Source of the DNA: Ga0077560 sp046330435
GTDB taxonomy: Bacteria > Actinomycetota > Thermoleophilia > Miltoncostaeales > Miltoncostaeaceae
Length of the DNA: 64,000 nucleotides
Assembly: GCA_046330435.1 (NCBI GenBank)
Contig: JAXLST010000011.1
Span: 124,001-188,000, forward strand
Reading direction: 5' to 3'
A program made the position numbers and the translations under genes. Below are positions 33,930 through 42,526 of the stretch, in pieces. Position 1 is the first letter of the stretch, and every line of letters begins with the position of its first letter. Under the pieces are notes generated by a model. That model searched no databases. It had not been told where the DNA came from and saw only the letters and a program-made list of their open reading frames with translations.

Positions 33930-34871
33930 ATGGCCACGGAGCAGGCGAGCGGGGTGCACGCCGCGAACACTGAGGACGTGCGCTGGTTCGGTGTGGTGAA
34001 GCGGACGTTCAAGGAGTTCCAGGCCGACAACGGCACGTCGTGGGCGGCCGCCCTCACGTACTTCGGGATCCTGTCGCTGTTCCCGGCGCTGCTGGTGTTC
34101 GTGTCGATCCTCGGCCTCATCGGGAGGGGCGCGACGCAGCCGCTGCTCGACAACCTCGACGAGTTCGCGCCCGGCCCGGCCCAGGACATCGCCCAGAGCG
34201 CCGTCGAGGGCGTCCAGCAGAACCAGGGGGCCTCCGGCATCGCCCTGGTCATCGGCCTGGCGGCCGCCATCTGGTCGGCGTCCGGCTACGTGGGGGCGTT
34301 CATGCCCGCCGCGAACGTCATCTGGGACGTCAAGGAGGGCCGCCCCCTGTGGAAGCGCCTGCCGCTGCGCATCGGGGTCACCATCGTGCTGCTGGTGCTG
34401 CTCGCGGTCACCGGGGTGGCGGTGGTGGTGACCGGCCCGGTCGCCGAGGCGGTGGGGAACACCATCGGCCTGGGCAGCCAGGCGGTGACGGTGTGGGACT
34501 ACGCCAAGTGGCCCGTGCTGCTGCTGCTGTTCAGCCTGCTCATCGCGGTCCTGTACTGGGTCGCGCCCAACGTCCGCCAGCCGGGGTTCCGGTTCTTCAC
34601 GCCGGGGAGCGTCCTGGCGGTGGTGCTGTGGGTGATCGCCTCGGTGGCGTTCACCCTCTACGTCGCGAACTTCGCGTCGTACAACAAGACCTACGGCACG
34701 TTCGGCGGGGTGATCGTGTTCCTGGTGTGGCTGTGGATCAGCAACATCGCGATCCTGTTCGGCGCCGAGTTCAACGCCGAGCTGGAGCGCGGCCGGCGGA
34801 TCGCCGCCGGCATGCGCCCCGAGGACCGGGAGCCGTTCGCCGAGCCGCGCGATCCGCCGAAGGACGGCTGA
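33930..34871 (+). CDS. YihY/BrkB-family integral membrane protein
   Basis: 313 residues with six predicted spans. The N-terminal NGTSWAAALTYFGILSLFPALLVFVS segment and the C-terminal YGTFGGVIVFLVWLWISNIAILFGAEFNAE segment are hallmark regions of the family once called ribonuclease BN. The function is not settled; roles in membrane or envelope homeostasis have been proposed. ATG 33930 has the SD GGGAGGG. It stands as a single gene between divergent and convergent neighbours. Confidence 0.9.
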   Translation: MATEQASGVHAANTEDVRWFGVVKRTFKEFQADNGTSWAAALTYFGILSLFPALLVFVSILGLIGRGATQPLLDNLDEFAPGPAQDIAQSAVEGVQQNQGASGIALVIGLAAAIWSASGYVGAFMPAANVIWDVKEGRPLWKRLPLRIGVTIVLLVLLAVTGVAVVVTGPVAEAVGNTIGLGSQAVTVWDYAKWPVLLLLFSLLIAVLYWVAPNVRQPGFRFFTPGSVLAVVLWVIASVAFTLYVANFASYNKTYGTFGGVIVFLVWLWISNIAILFGAEFNAELERGRRIAAGMRPEDREPFAEPRDPPKDG

Positions 34872-34878
34872 GCCGGGG

Positions 34879-35754
34879 CTACCGGCCCATCGTCCAGCGG
34901 TTCCAGTTCCGCAGCCACGCGCGGGCGTTGTCGGTGCTGCCCAGGCGGTACTCCCCCGCCCCCTGGCTCAGGATCCGCCGGCCGGCGTCCGTGGACCCCG
35001 CATTGGCCCACTGCGAGTCCTGCGACCCGGCGCCGCTGAACAGGAACCGCAGCCGGTTCGCGTCGCCCCCCATCGCCGACCGCCACGCCGCGGCGTACCG
35101 GCGGAACTCGGCGCGGCTCATCGGGGCGGTCACGCGCCCGCCGGAGGCGTGGAACATCTGCAGGAACACGCCGCCGGACAGGCGGGAGGCCGCGAGCGCG
35201 GCGTCCCAGTTGCCCCGCTGGTGGTTCGCGCCCACGTTGGCGACGAACTTCGGAGCGGCGTAGAGGATGACCCGCCGGGACAGCGGCTCCCCGGTGCCGG
35301 CGTAGGTGCGCGACGCGAGGATGCGCATGGCGGACGCGAAGGCCTGCCCGCTGCGGCCGTCCTGCAGTTCGGCGCCCACCTCGTCCACCCCCACCAGCCC
35401 GGAGCGCGGGCCCTTGCCGCCGATGCTCGAGGTGGTCATGCGGCGCACCAGCAGGTCGGCGATGGCCGACGGGCTCCGGCCGACGATCTCGCGGTGGTTG
35501 ACCTTGCCGATCCAGCGGCTCTGCGGGAACGGCTCCCCGAGCGGGTGCTGGCGGTGGGACCCGGTGTCGCTCGCCAGGCCCGGCACGCCGGAGTACCCGG
35601 AGTGCAGGACCCGGGCGATGGGCGCCAGGTCGTAGATGACGTTGATGCGCTGGTCCGTGGGGACGGGCGCGGCGCTGCCGGCGGCGGGGACGGCCAGGAC
35701 GGCGGTCACCGTCGCTGCCGCCGCGAGCGCGCGGCGAATACGGGAGGGGGGCAC
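34879..35754 (-). CDS. secreted protein of unknown function
   Basis: 291 residues from GTG 35754. A signal peptide (RRALAAAATVTAVLAVPAAGSAA) precedes a soluble domain. It includes WIGKVNHREIVGRSPSAIAD, GVDEVGAELQDGRSGQAFAS and MHRAEFRRYAAAWRSAMGG-like segments and ends ARAWLRNWNRWTMGR. The D/E-rich GVDEVGAEL region and histidines might form a site, but no family is recognised. It is convergent with the YihY gene across seven bases. Confidence 0.65.
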   Translation of the reverse strand: MPPSRIRRALAAAATVTAVLAVPAAGSAAPVPTDQRINVIYDLAPIARVLHSGYSGVPGLASDTGSHRQHPLGEPFPQSRWIGKVNHREIVGRSPSAIADLLVRRMTTSSIGGKGPRSGLVGVDEVGAELQDGRSGQAFASAMRILASRTYAGTGEPLSRRVILYAAPKFVANVGANHQRGNWDAALAASRLSGGVFLQMFHASGGRVTAPMSRAEFRRYAAAWRSAMGGDANRLRFLFSGAGSQDSQWANAGSTDAGRRILSQGAGEYRLGSTDNARAWLRNWNRWTMGR

Positions 35755-35928
35755 GTGACCTCCGGCGTCGTGCGATCGGTCGAGCGGCGACCGTAGCCCC
35801 GGCCTCCGCGGGCGGGCAACCCGGCCGGGTCCGGCGGACCGCCACCCTTCCCCCGTATCGGCGGACGGAGGCCCGTGGGCGAGACGGACGCTGGCGGTCC
35901 GGCCGGATGTCGGCATAGGCTGCGGGCC

Positions 35929-36477
35929 GTGCATCATGCCCAGGCCCACGCGCTGCGCCGCGCCGCGGTCGCCCTCGCGGTGATCCTCGCGACCCTCGCC
36001 GCCCACGTGGCGGGGATGGGATGGCACGGCCTCACGCCCAGGGCCCCGTTCATGGCGGGCTTCGCGGTCGCCGCCGCCAGCCTCACCGGCCGCCGGGACC
36101 ACCCGTTCCGGGCCCGCGGCGTGCCGGCGACCCTGCTCTCGCTCGTCCTGCTGCAGGCGGCCGCCCACGCGGTGCTCGCCACGGCGCCGTGGGTGATGGG
36201 CCTCTCGATGCACCACGCCGTCGGAATGCCCAGCACCGCCATGCTCGTCGCGCACCTCGTCGCGGCCGTCGCGCTCACCGGGGTGCTGCGCCATCTCGAC
36301 ACCGCCCTGGAACGGGCCACGACGATCGTCCGCGCGGTGCGCCGCCTGCTCGCCGCCGCTCGGCCCGCCGCCCAGCGGCGCGACGAGCGGTTGCAGTCCG
36401 CACCCCTCTGCGTGCCCCGGTCCCGCCCGGGGCGGACCGCCCCCTCACGAGGACCTCCCTCCGCCGCGTCGGCCTGA
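35929..36477 (+). CDS. small multi-span membrane protein, paralogue A
   Basis: 182 residues with four predicted spans and a basic C-terminal tail. It starts VHHAQAHALRRAAVALAVIL and contains LQAAAHAVLATAPWVMGLSMHHAVG, with the invariant-looking APW..GL..HHA.G motif. It is clearly related to 39292-39834, which lies on the other side of the metal ABC importer. Membrane histidines and location suggest metal handling, but that is inference. GTG 35929 aligns with the paralogue's ATG. Confidence 0.65.
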   Translation: MHHAQAHALRRAAVALAVILATLAAHVAGMGWHGLTPRAPFMAGFAVAAASLTGRRDHPFRARGVPATLLSLVLLQAAAHAVLATAPWVMGLSMHHAVGMPSTAMLVAHLVAAVALTGVLRHLDTALERATTIVRAVRRLLAAARPAAQRRDERLQSAPLCVPRSRPGRTAPSRGPPSAASA

Positions 36478-36542
36478 TCCCGCCCCCACGGGGCGCAATC
36501 GACGACGCCTGCCGGGCACCGCCCGGCGGAAACGGAGGACCG

Positions 36543-36782
36543 ATGACCGGTTCCGCGGTACCACCGCGGTCGGCGAGGGTCGCCACGACCCTCGGCGGCA
36601 TCAACGACGACCTGCAGCGGGTCACCGGCCTGCTGCCCCACCTGGAGCGCCGCGACGCGGCGCTGGTGCACGAGCACCTGCTCGAGATCGAGCGCTCGAT
36701 CTCAGCGGTCCGGACGCACCTCGACTGGTTGTGGTGGCGGTCGTCCCCACGGGTGCCACGGGCGGGGGTGACCGGTGCGTGA
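36543..36782 (+). CDS. hypothetical small protein
   Basis: 79 residues from ATG 36543, with the good SD GGAGG. It contains the amphipathic stretch DDLQRVTGLLPHLERRDAALVHEHLLEIERSIS (two segments) and a Trp-rich LDWLWW near the C-terminus. Predicted helical and cytoplasmic. No family recognised. It precedes the metal-importer operon and overlaps the next mini-ORF by eight bases. Confidence 0.55.
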   Translation: MTGSAVPPRSARVATTLGGINDDLQRVTGLLPHLERRDAALVHEHLLEIERSISAVRTHLDWLWWRSSPRVPRAGVTGA

Positions 36783-36894
36783 CGCTCATGCGACCGCGCC
36801 CATGCCGCTCGACCTCGCCGGGGCGATCGCGGAGGCGCTCCGCGCCGCCGGGCGCCTGCGCCGCATGCTGGGCCGGGTGTGGCACAGCGCCTGA
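36775..36894 (+). CDS. 39-residue mini-protein between overlapping genes
   Basis: GTG 36775 opens a frame ending at TGA 36892-36894. The product is MRDAHATAPMPLDLAGAI followed by AEALRAAGRLRRMLGRVWHSA, a basic amphipathic helix. It overlaps the upstream gene's stop by eight bases and the ATPase start by 16, filling the gap exactly, which favours a real coupled ORF. It could be only a translational-coupling device. No family recognised. Confidence 0.4.
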   Translation: MRDAHATAPMPLDLAGAIAEALRAAGRLRRMLGRVWHSA

Positions 36895-37529
36895 GCGCCG
36901 GCCGGATCGAGTTCAGGGACGTCAGCGCGCATCACGGCCGGGTCGCGGCCGTGGTGGGCGCGTCCCTGATCGCCGAGCCCGGGGAGCGCGTGGCCGTGGT
37001 AGGCGCCAACGGCTCCGGGAAGTCGACCCTGCTGCGTTGCCTGCTGTGCCTCCACCCCGGCGCGATGGGCGGCCAGGTGCTCCTGGACGGTGTCCTCGCG
37101 ACGACGGGCGCGCAGGTCCGGGACCGCCGCGCTCGCATCGCCCACATCCCGCAGCGCCCACCGGTCGGCAGGTTCCCGTTCCGGGTCGGCGAGCTGCTGG
37201 ACAGCTCGGGCGCCCGCGACGCGGCACGGAACGCCGCCCGTGACCTGGGCCTCGCAGGCCTGATGGACCGGCCCGTCGACACCCTCTCCGGCGGCCAGGT
37301 CCAGCGGGCCTTCCTGGCGCGGGCGATCGGCTGCGTCGCGGCCGGCGCGGTCGCGATCGCCGCCGACGAGCCCACCTCCGCCCTGGACTTCGACGGGCAG
37401 GACGAGGTCGCCCGGGTGCTGCTGGGCCTCGGGGTCACGACCCTCCTCGTCACGCACGACGACGCGCTCGCCCGGCGCTGCGACCGCCGGGTCACGATGG
37501 CCGCAGGCCGCCTGAGGGAGGAACGCTGA
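36879..37529 (+). CDS. metal ABC transporter ATP-binding protein (ZnuC/MntB-like)
   Basis: 216 residues. Walker A VGANGSGKSTLL, signature LSGGQVQRAFLARA, Walker B VAIAADEPTSALD and the switch histidine in LLVTHDD are all intact. It is the cytoplasmic motor of a cluster A-I metal importer together with the following permease and lipoprotein. GTG 36879 is the only reasonable start and overlaps the mini-ORF. The stop overlaps a probable CTG start of the permease. Confidence 0.88.
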   Translation: MAQRLSAGRIEFRDVSAHHGRVAAVVGASLIAEPGERVAVVGANGSGKSTLLRCLLCLHPGAMGGQVLLDGVLATTGAQVRDRRARIAHIPQRPPVGRFPFRVGELLDSSGARDAARNAARDLGLAGLMDRPVDTLSGGQVQRAFLARAIGCVAAGAVAIAADEPTSALDFDGQDEVARVLLGLGVTTLLVTHDDALARRCDRRVTMAAGRLREER

Positions 37530-38341
37530 ACAGCCTCCCCGACATCATCGACCTGCTGAGCCTGCCGCCGATCCAGCGGTCGCTGATCGCCCTGGTGATC
37601 GCTGCGACCGCCCTGCCGGTGGTGGGAATCCTGATCGTCGGCCTCGACGTCATCCCGATCCGCTTCGCGATGATGCATGTCGCGCTGCTCGGCATCGCCG
37701 TGGGACTCTGGACAGGCCTCGATCCGCTGCTGTGCGGGTTGGCGCTCTGCGGCTTGGTCGGCGCCGGCCTCGCGCCCCTCGCCGAGCACGGGCAGAGCCT
37801 CTCGGGCGCCGCCGGGTTCGTGATGACGGTGGCGATCGCGCTCGCACTGGTCGTCCTGTCGGTCGCCGGCGTCAACGCCAACGGCGCGTACGCGCTGCTG
37901 TGGGGGTCGATCCTGGCGACCCGGACGATCGACGTCGTGCTCATCGCCGTCGTGTGCTCGGCGACCCTCGTCTTCTACGCGGCGCGCAGAAGGTCCATCG
38001 CGCTGCTGCTGTTCGACCGCGAGATCGCCGCGTGCAGCGGCGTGCGGGTGGGCGCGCTCACCCTCGCGGTCCTCGTGATCGTCGCCGTCGCCACGGCGTC
38101 CGCGGTGAAGCTCACCGGGGCGCTGCTGGTCGACGCCGTGACGCTCCTGCCGGCCCTCGCGGCCCGCAACCTCGCCACGTCGCTGGGCTCGGCGGTCGGG
38201 ATGGCCATCGCGTTCGGACTGGGCGGAAACCTCGTGGGCTTCTTCCTCGCCCTCGCGCTCGACCAGCCACCCGGCCCGGTCATGGTCCTCACCGCGGGGG
38301 CCGTCACCGTCGCCACCTACCTGAAACGGAGCTCCGCATGA
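37526..38341 (+). CDS. metal ABC transporter permease (ZnuB-like), probable CTG start
   Basis: 271 residues with about seven to eight spans. The family segment FAMMHVALLGIAVGLW replaces the usual SHAA.PG-type loop, and the C-terminal VDAVTLLPALAARNLATS loop fits ABC-3 permeases. The first ATG/GTG (GTG 37595) would cut the first membrane span in half. CTG 37526 overlaps the ATPase TGA (CTGA), lies just after GGGAGG and restores the complete N-terminus LNSLPDIIDLLSLPPIQRSL. It should form the membrane channel for zinc or manganese. Confidence 0.8.
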   Translation: MNSLPDIIDLLSLPPIQRSLIALVIAATALPVVGILIVGLDVIPIRFAMMHVALLGIAVGLWTGLDPLLCGLALCGLVGAGLAPLAEHGQSLSGAAGFVMTVAIALALVVLSVAGVNANGAYALLWGSILATRTIDVVLIAVVCSATLVFYAARRRSIALLLFDREIAACSGVRVGALTLAVLVIVAVATASAVKLTGALLVDAVTLLPALAARNLATSLGSAVGMAIAFGLGGNLVGFFLALALDQPPGPVMVLTAGAVTVATYLKRSSA

Positions 38342-39171
38342 CCCCACGCATCCCCGCACTCCGCCGCGTCTCGGCGGCGCTGTTGCTGTCGGCCGCGGTG
38401 ACCGCCCTGCCCGCCTGCGGCGGCCACGACGACTCGGCCGGGCACGACGGCACCACTGGCACGGTTCACATGACCGTGTCGAACGCCGAGGGCCCCACGG
38501 TGGTCGCCTCCACCGGCTGGGTCGCCGCCATCGCGAAGCTCGCCGGAGCGGGCGACATCACCATCATCGCCCCGTCCAGCGTGCAGCACCCCCCGGACTA
38601 CGAGCCCAAGCCGTCCGACCTCGCGGCCGTCTCCGGCGCCGACATCGTGCTGCTGGCCGGCTTCGAGGGCTTCGCGAAGCAGCTCGGCGAGGCCGCGGGC
38701 GGCAAGCACACCGTGGAGGTCGCGACGACCTACGACCCCGCGAAGCTCGAGGCCGAGATCATCAAGCTCGGCAAGCACATGGGGACGGAGGACGTCGCGC
38801 GGGAGAACGCCGCGAGTGTCCGCACCCGGTTGGAGGCCGTGTGTGCGGATCTCCGGGCCGAGGTGCCGTCACCGGCGCCCGTCGTGGTCGCCCACATGTT
38901 CGTCACCGAGTGGGCGGCATGCGCGGGTCTCACCCCCGCCGGCACCTACGGCCCCGCTCCGATCACGCCGGGCGAGGTGAAGCAGCTGAGCGGCCTCGGC
39001 CCCCGGCTGGTGCTCGAGAACCGCCACATGGCCGGCAGCGGCGAGGCCGTCGCCGCCGCATCCGGGGCGAAGATGGTCGAGCTCGTCAACTTCCCCGACG
39101 ACGGGAACCTCGACCTCATCGCCGTCGCCGAGCAGGACGCCGCCCTCATCGCGGATGCGATGAGGGGCTGA
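38338..39171 (+). CDS. metal ABC transporter substrate-binding lipoprotein (ZnuA/TroA-like)
   Basis: 277 residues. The signal peptide ends with the lipobox LPAC and Cys27 would be lipidated; a short His/Asp stretch follows (GGHDDSAGHDG). The mature domain is a cluster A-I binding protein with HPPDYEPKPSDL, VVAHMFVTEW, LENRHMAG and a C-terminal PDDGNLDLI, which supply His and Asp ligands typical of Zn2+ or Mn2+ sites. ATG 38338 overlaps the permease stop (ATGA). With the two preceding genes it completes an importer. Confidence 0.88.
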   Translation: MTPRIPALRRVSAALLLSAAVTALPACGGHDDSAGHDGTTGTVHMTVSNAEGPTVVASTGWVAAIAKLAGAGDITIIAPSSVQHPPDYEPKPSDLAAVSGADIVLLAGFEGFAKQLGEAAGGKHTVEVATTYDPAKLEAEIIKLGKHMGTEDVARENAASVRTRLEAVCADLRAEVPSPAPVVVAHMFVTEWAACAGLTPAGTYGPAPITPGEVKQLSGLGPRLVLENRHMAGSGEAVAAASGAKMVELVNFPDDGNLDLIAVAEQDAALIADAMRG

Positions 39172-39176
39172 CGCAT

Positions 39177-39190
39177 ACCCCCCGGGGGGT
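39177..39190. repeat. GC palindrome after the metal importer operon
   Basis: ACCCCCCGGGGGGT is a perfect 14-bp palindrome six bases after the lipoprotein stop, with no following T-run. It may be a terminator-like element or a regulator site before the paralogue B gene. Confidence 0.3.
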
Positions 39191-39291
39191 GCGGGTGAAC
39201 CGCGATGCGGGGTGCAGTGGTCGCCCGCACCCCCCGCCGCCCGGAAACCCCGATGGAGCGGGCTCACCGCTCCGGCATTGTGAGAGCTGCG

Positions 39292-39834
39292 ATGCATCCC
39301 TGTACCGCCACCGCCCTGCGCCGCACCGCGATCCTCGCCGCGGCGCTCATGGCCAGCCTCACGGCCCACGCGGTCTCCGAGGGGCACCTCGCCCTCATGA
39401 CGCAGGCGCCGCTCATCTGGCTGGGGATGCTCGCGATGGCCGTCCCCTGCGGGGCGGTGCGGCCGGTCACGGAGTTCCGGGCGCGCTCGCCGATCCTCAT
39501 CCTGGGCATCCTGATCGTCGCCCAGACCGCGATGCACATCGCGATGTCAGAGGTCCCCTGGGCGTTCGGCCTGCAGCCGCACCACGCCGCCGGCCTCACC
39601 GCCGGCGCCCTCCTGGCGCACGGCCTCGCCGCCGCGCTCCTGGCCGTGCTGCTCGCCGCCGGGGACCGGTTGCTCGCCGCGGCGGTCGCCGCGGGCCGCG
39701 CCATCGTCACCGCGCTCGCCCCGCCGAAGCGGTCCAACGGTACCCACCCGGGGTATCTGGTCCCGTGCGCGGCGTGCGCACCGGCACCGCACCCCCTCAC
39801 GCGCTGCGGCGCGTCCCGGGCACCTCCCCGCTGA
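39292..39834 (+). CDS. small multi-span membrane protein, paralogue B
   Basis: 180 residues with four predicted spans. MHPCTATALRRTAILAAAL aligns with the N-terminus of the protein at 35929. AQTAMHIAMSEVPWAFGL followed by QPHHAAG repeats its PW..GL..HHA.G motif. The C-terminal tail is basic and has a CAAC motif absent from paralogue A. It follows the metal-binding lipoprotein gene and probably shares its function. ATG 39292 is chosen by alignment with the paralogue; ATG 39253 is also possible. Confidence 0.65.
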   Translation: MHPCTATALRRTAILAAALMASLTAHAVSEGHLALMTQAPLIWLGMLAMAVPCGAVRPVTEFRARSPILILGILIVAQTAMHIAMSEVPWAFGLQPHHAAGLTAGALLAHGLAAALLAVLLAAGDRLLAAAVAAGRAIVTALAPPKRSNGTHPGYLVPCAACAPAPHPLTRCGASRAPPR

Positions 39835-40051
39835 CGGAAGCCCCCGCGGACCCGCCGTCCGGCCTCACCGCCGGCCCGGGATCCGCGAACCGCGCGGCCT
39901 CCGGGCCGGGCGCATGGCCGAGCGGCACGGCCCCGACCGCGGGTGCGGCGGGTCCTGCCATCCGACGCGACCGCTGACGCGGCCGTGCCCGGGCCCCGCG
40001 TCCTCCACCGGTCCGTGCGGCACTCCGTCCGCGTCCCAAGGAGGCTCCCCC

Positions 40052-41458
40052 GTGAGCGCCCTCGAACTCGCCCGCTGGCAGTTCGCCATCACGACGATCT
40101 ACCACTTCCTGTTCGTCCCGGTGTCCATCGGCCTGTCGCTGATGGTCGCCTTCATGCAGACCCGCTGGCACCGCACCGGTGACGAGCGGTGGCTCCGGAT
40201 GACCCGATTCTGGGGCAAGTTGCTGCTCATCAACTTCGCCGTCGGCGTCGTGACGGGCATCGTCCAGGAGTTCCAGTTCGGCATGAACTGGAGCGAGTAC
40301 TCCCGTTATGTCGGTGACATCTTCGGGGCCCCGTTGGCGATGGAGGGACTCATCGCCTTCTTCCTGGAGTCCACGTTCCTCGGCCTCTGGCTGTTCGGCT
40401 GGGGCCGGCTGCCGAAGCGCGTGCACCTCGCCTCGATCTGGCTGTTCGCCTCGGGCACGGCCATCTCGGCGTACTTCATCCTGGCCGCCAACTCGTTCAT
40501 GCAGCACCCGGTGGGGCTGCAGGTGAACGAGGTGACCGGGCGGGCGGAGATGACCAGCATCCTCGCGCTGCTCACCAACTCCACCCTGCTGTACGCGTTC
40601 CCGCACACGCTGTTCTCCGCGCTCAGCACGGCGGCCGCGCTCGTGCTGGGCGTGTCGGCATGGCACCTGTACCGCCGGCGCGACACCGACGTCTTCAAGC
40701 CGTCGGCGACCGTCGCGATCGTGGTCCTGTTCGTCTCGACCGCCCTGGGCGGCACCGTCGGCCACTTCCAGGCGCAGCTCATGGTGAAGCAGCAGCCCAT
40801 GAAGATGGCCGCCGCCGAGGCGCACTACGAGACCGGGCGGGGCGTGGGGCTGTCGCTGCTCGCGATCGCCCCGTTCGAGAAGAACCCGGGTGAGCTGCCC
40901 GTGAACATCCAGGTGCCGAAGGCCCTGTCGTTCATGGCGACCAACGACTTCGACGGCGAGGTCCGCGGCATCAACGACATCCAGGCGGAGTACGTCGCGA
41001 AATACGGCCCCGGGGACTACGTGCCGATCGTGGGCCTCACGTACTGGAGCTTCCGCGCCATGGTGGGCGCCGGTTTCGCCATGGTCGCGCTCGGCGCGCT
41101 GGGGCTGCTGCTCATCCGCAGGGACGCGCTGGTGGGCAACAGGTGGTTCACCCGGGCGGCCCTCGCCGGCATCGCCGTGCCGTACGTCGCGAACGCCACC
41201 GGGTGGCTGTTCACCGAGGTCGGCCGGCAGCCATGGGTGGTGCAGGGGCTCCTGCGCACCGAGGACGCGAACTCCCCGGCCGTGTCATCGGCGGAGGTCT
41301 GGACCAGCCTCGTGGGGCTCACCGCCCTGTACGGCGTCCTCGCCGTCATCGCGGTGTGGCTGTTCGTGAAGTACGCGAAGAAGGGGCCGGAGGCCTCCGG
41401 GACGGTGCCGCAGGGCACGCCCGAGCAGCCGGTCCGCGACCTGACCATGGCGTACTAG
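40052..41458 (+). CDS. cydA: cytochrome bd ubiquinol oxidase subunit I
   Basis: 468 residues, integral membrane. This is the quinol-oxidising, haem-bearing subunit of cytochrome bd oxidase, which reduces O2 to water without pumping protons. His18 in TTIYHFLFVPVSIG is the expected haem ligand. Other landmarks are the Q-loop entrance with GLTYWSFRAMVG after a short loop, and EVGRQPWVVQG. The Q-loop lacks the long insertion of E. coli CydA, consistent with the shorter length. GTG 40052 has AAGGAGG seven bases upstream. First gene of cydABDC. Confidence 0.95.
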   Translation: MSALELARWQFAITTIYHFLFVPVSIGLSLMVAFMQTRWHRTGDERWLRMTRFWGKLLLINFAVGVVTGIVQEFQFGMNWSEYSRYVGDIFGAPLAMEGLIAFFLESTFLGLWLFGWGRLPKRVHLASIWLFASGTAISAYFILAANSFMQHPVGLQVNEVTGRAEMTSILALLTNSTLLYAFPHTLFSALSTAAALVLGVSAWHLYRRRDTDVFKPSATVAIVVLFVSTALGGTVGHFQAQLMVKQQPMKMAAAEAHYETGRGVGLSLLAIAPFEKNPGELPVNIQVPKALSFMATNDFDGEVRGINDIQAEYVAKYGPGDYVPIVGLTYWSFRAMVGAGFAMVALGALGLLLIRRDALVGNRWFTRAALAGIAVPYVANATGWLFTEVGRQPWVVQGLLRTEDANSPAVSSAEVWTSLVGLTALYGVLAVIAVWLFVKYAKKGPEASGTVPQGTPEQPVRDLTMAY

Positions 41459-41467
41459 GGAGGGGTC

Positions 41468-42526
41468 ATGGACATCCTGAGCCTCGAAACCCTGTGGTTC
41501 ACCCTCATCGCCGTGCTCTGGTGCGGCTACTTCGTGCTCGAGGGATTCGACTTCGGCGTCGGCATGCTGCTGCGCCTGGTCGGCAGGAACGGCGACGAGC
41601 GGCGGGCCGTGATCCACACCATCGGTCCCGTCTGGGACGGCAACGAGGTGTGGCTCCTGGTCGCCGGCGGCGCGACCTTCGCGGCGTTCCCGGAGTGGTA
41701 CGCCACGCTGTTCAGCGGGTTCTACCTGCCGCTGCTGCTCATCCTGGTCGCGCTCATCGCGCGCGGCGTGGCGTTCGAGTTCCGCGGCAAGCACGACGAC
41801 CCGAAGTGGCGTGACCTGTGGGACTGGGTGATCGTCGTGGGCAGCGCCCTCCCGGCGCTGCTGTGGGGCGTGGCCTTCGCGAACATCGTCCGCGGCGTCC
41901 CCATCGACGCGAGCGGCACCTACACCGGCGGGTTCTTCAACCTGCTCAACCCCTACGCTCTCGCCGCGGGGCTCACCACCGTGGCGCTCTTCGCGGCGCT
42001 CGGCGCGATCTACCTGAGCCTGAAGACCAAGGGCGTCCTGCTGGAGCGGTCCCGCGCGTACGCGCGGATGCTGGGGCCCGTCGCCGGCGTGCTGCTCATC
42101 GCCGCGGCCGCCCTCACCATGCTCCAGAGCGACGGCGTGTCGGCCGGCGAGCTCGTGAGCGAGGCGCTGCTCATCCTGGCGGGCGCCGCCCTTGCGGTGC
42201 TGTCCCGCGGCCCGTCGTCCGGCCGGGCGTTCATCGCCGGCGCGGCGGGTGCCGTGTTCCTGGTGGTCGCCCTCATGGTCGAGCTGTTCCCGAACGTCAT
42301 GCCGTCCAGCACCTCGGAGGCGTTCAACCTCACGCTCGCCAACGCCTCCAGCACGCACTACACGCTGGTGGTCATGACGGTGGTGGCGGCGGTCTTCACC
42401 CCCATCGTCCTCGCCTACCAGGCGTGGACGTACTGGGTGTTCCGCCACCGGGTGGGGATCGACGACGTCGCCCCCACCAACCCGCTGGACGTCCTGGGCC
42501 ACCACCGCCAGGGCGGGGCCGCCTGA
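41468..42526 (+). CDS. cydB: cytochrome bd ubiquinol oxidase subunit II
   Basis: 352 residues with eight to nine spans. The opening LETLWFTLIAVLWCGYFVLEGFDFGVGML (two segments) and GPVWDGNEVWLLVAGG are signatures of CydB, the partner of CydA in the membrane. It starts nine bases after cydA, and GGGAGGGG overlapping the cydA stop serves as ribosome site. Its stop overlaps the cydD start (TGATG). Confidence 0.95.
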   Translation: MDILSLETLWFTLIAVLWCGYFVLEGFDFGVGMLLRLVGRNGDERRAVIHTIGPVWDGNEVWLLVAGGATFAAFPEWYATLFSGFYLPLLLILVALIARGVAFEFRGKHDDPKWRDLWDWVIVVGSALPALLWGVAFANIVRGVPIDASGTYTGGFFNLLNPYALAAGLTTVALFAALGAIYLSLKTKGVLLERSRAYARMLGPVAGVLLIAAAALTMLQSDGVSAGELVSEALLILAGAALAVLSRGPSSGRAFIAGAAGAVFLVVALMVELFPNVMPSSTSEAFNLTLANASSTHYTLVVMTVVAAVFTPIVLAYQAWTYWVFRHRVGIDDVAPTNPLDVLGHHRQGGAA

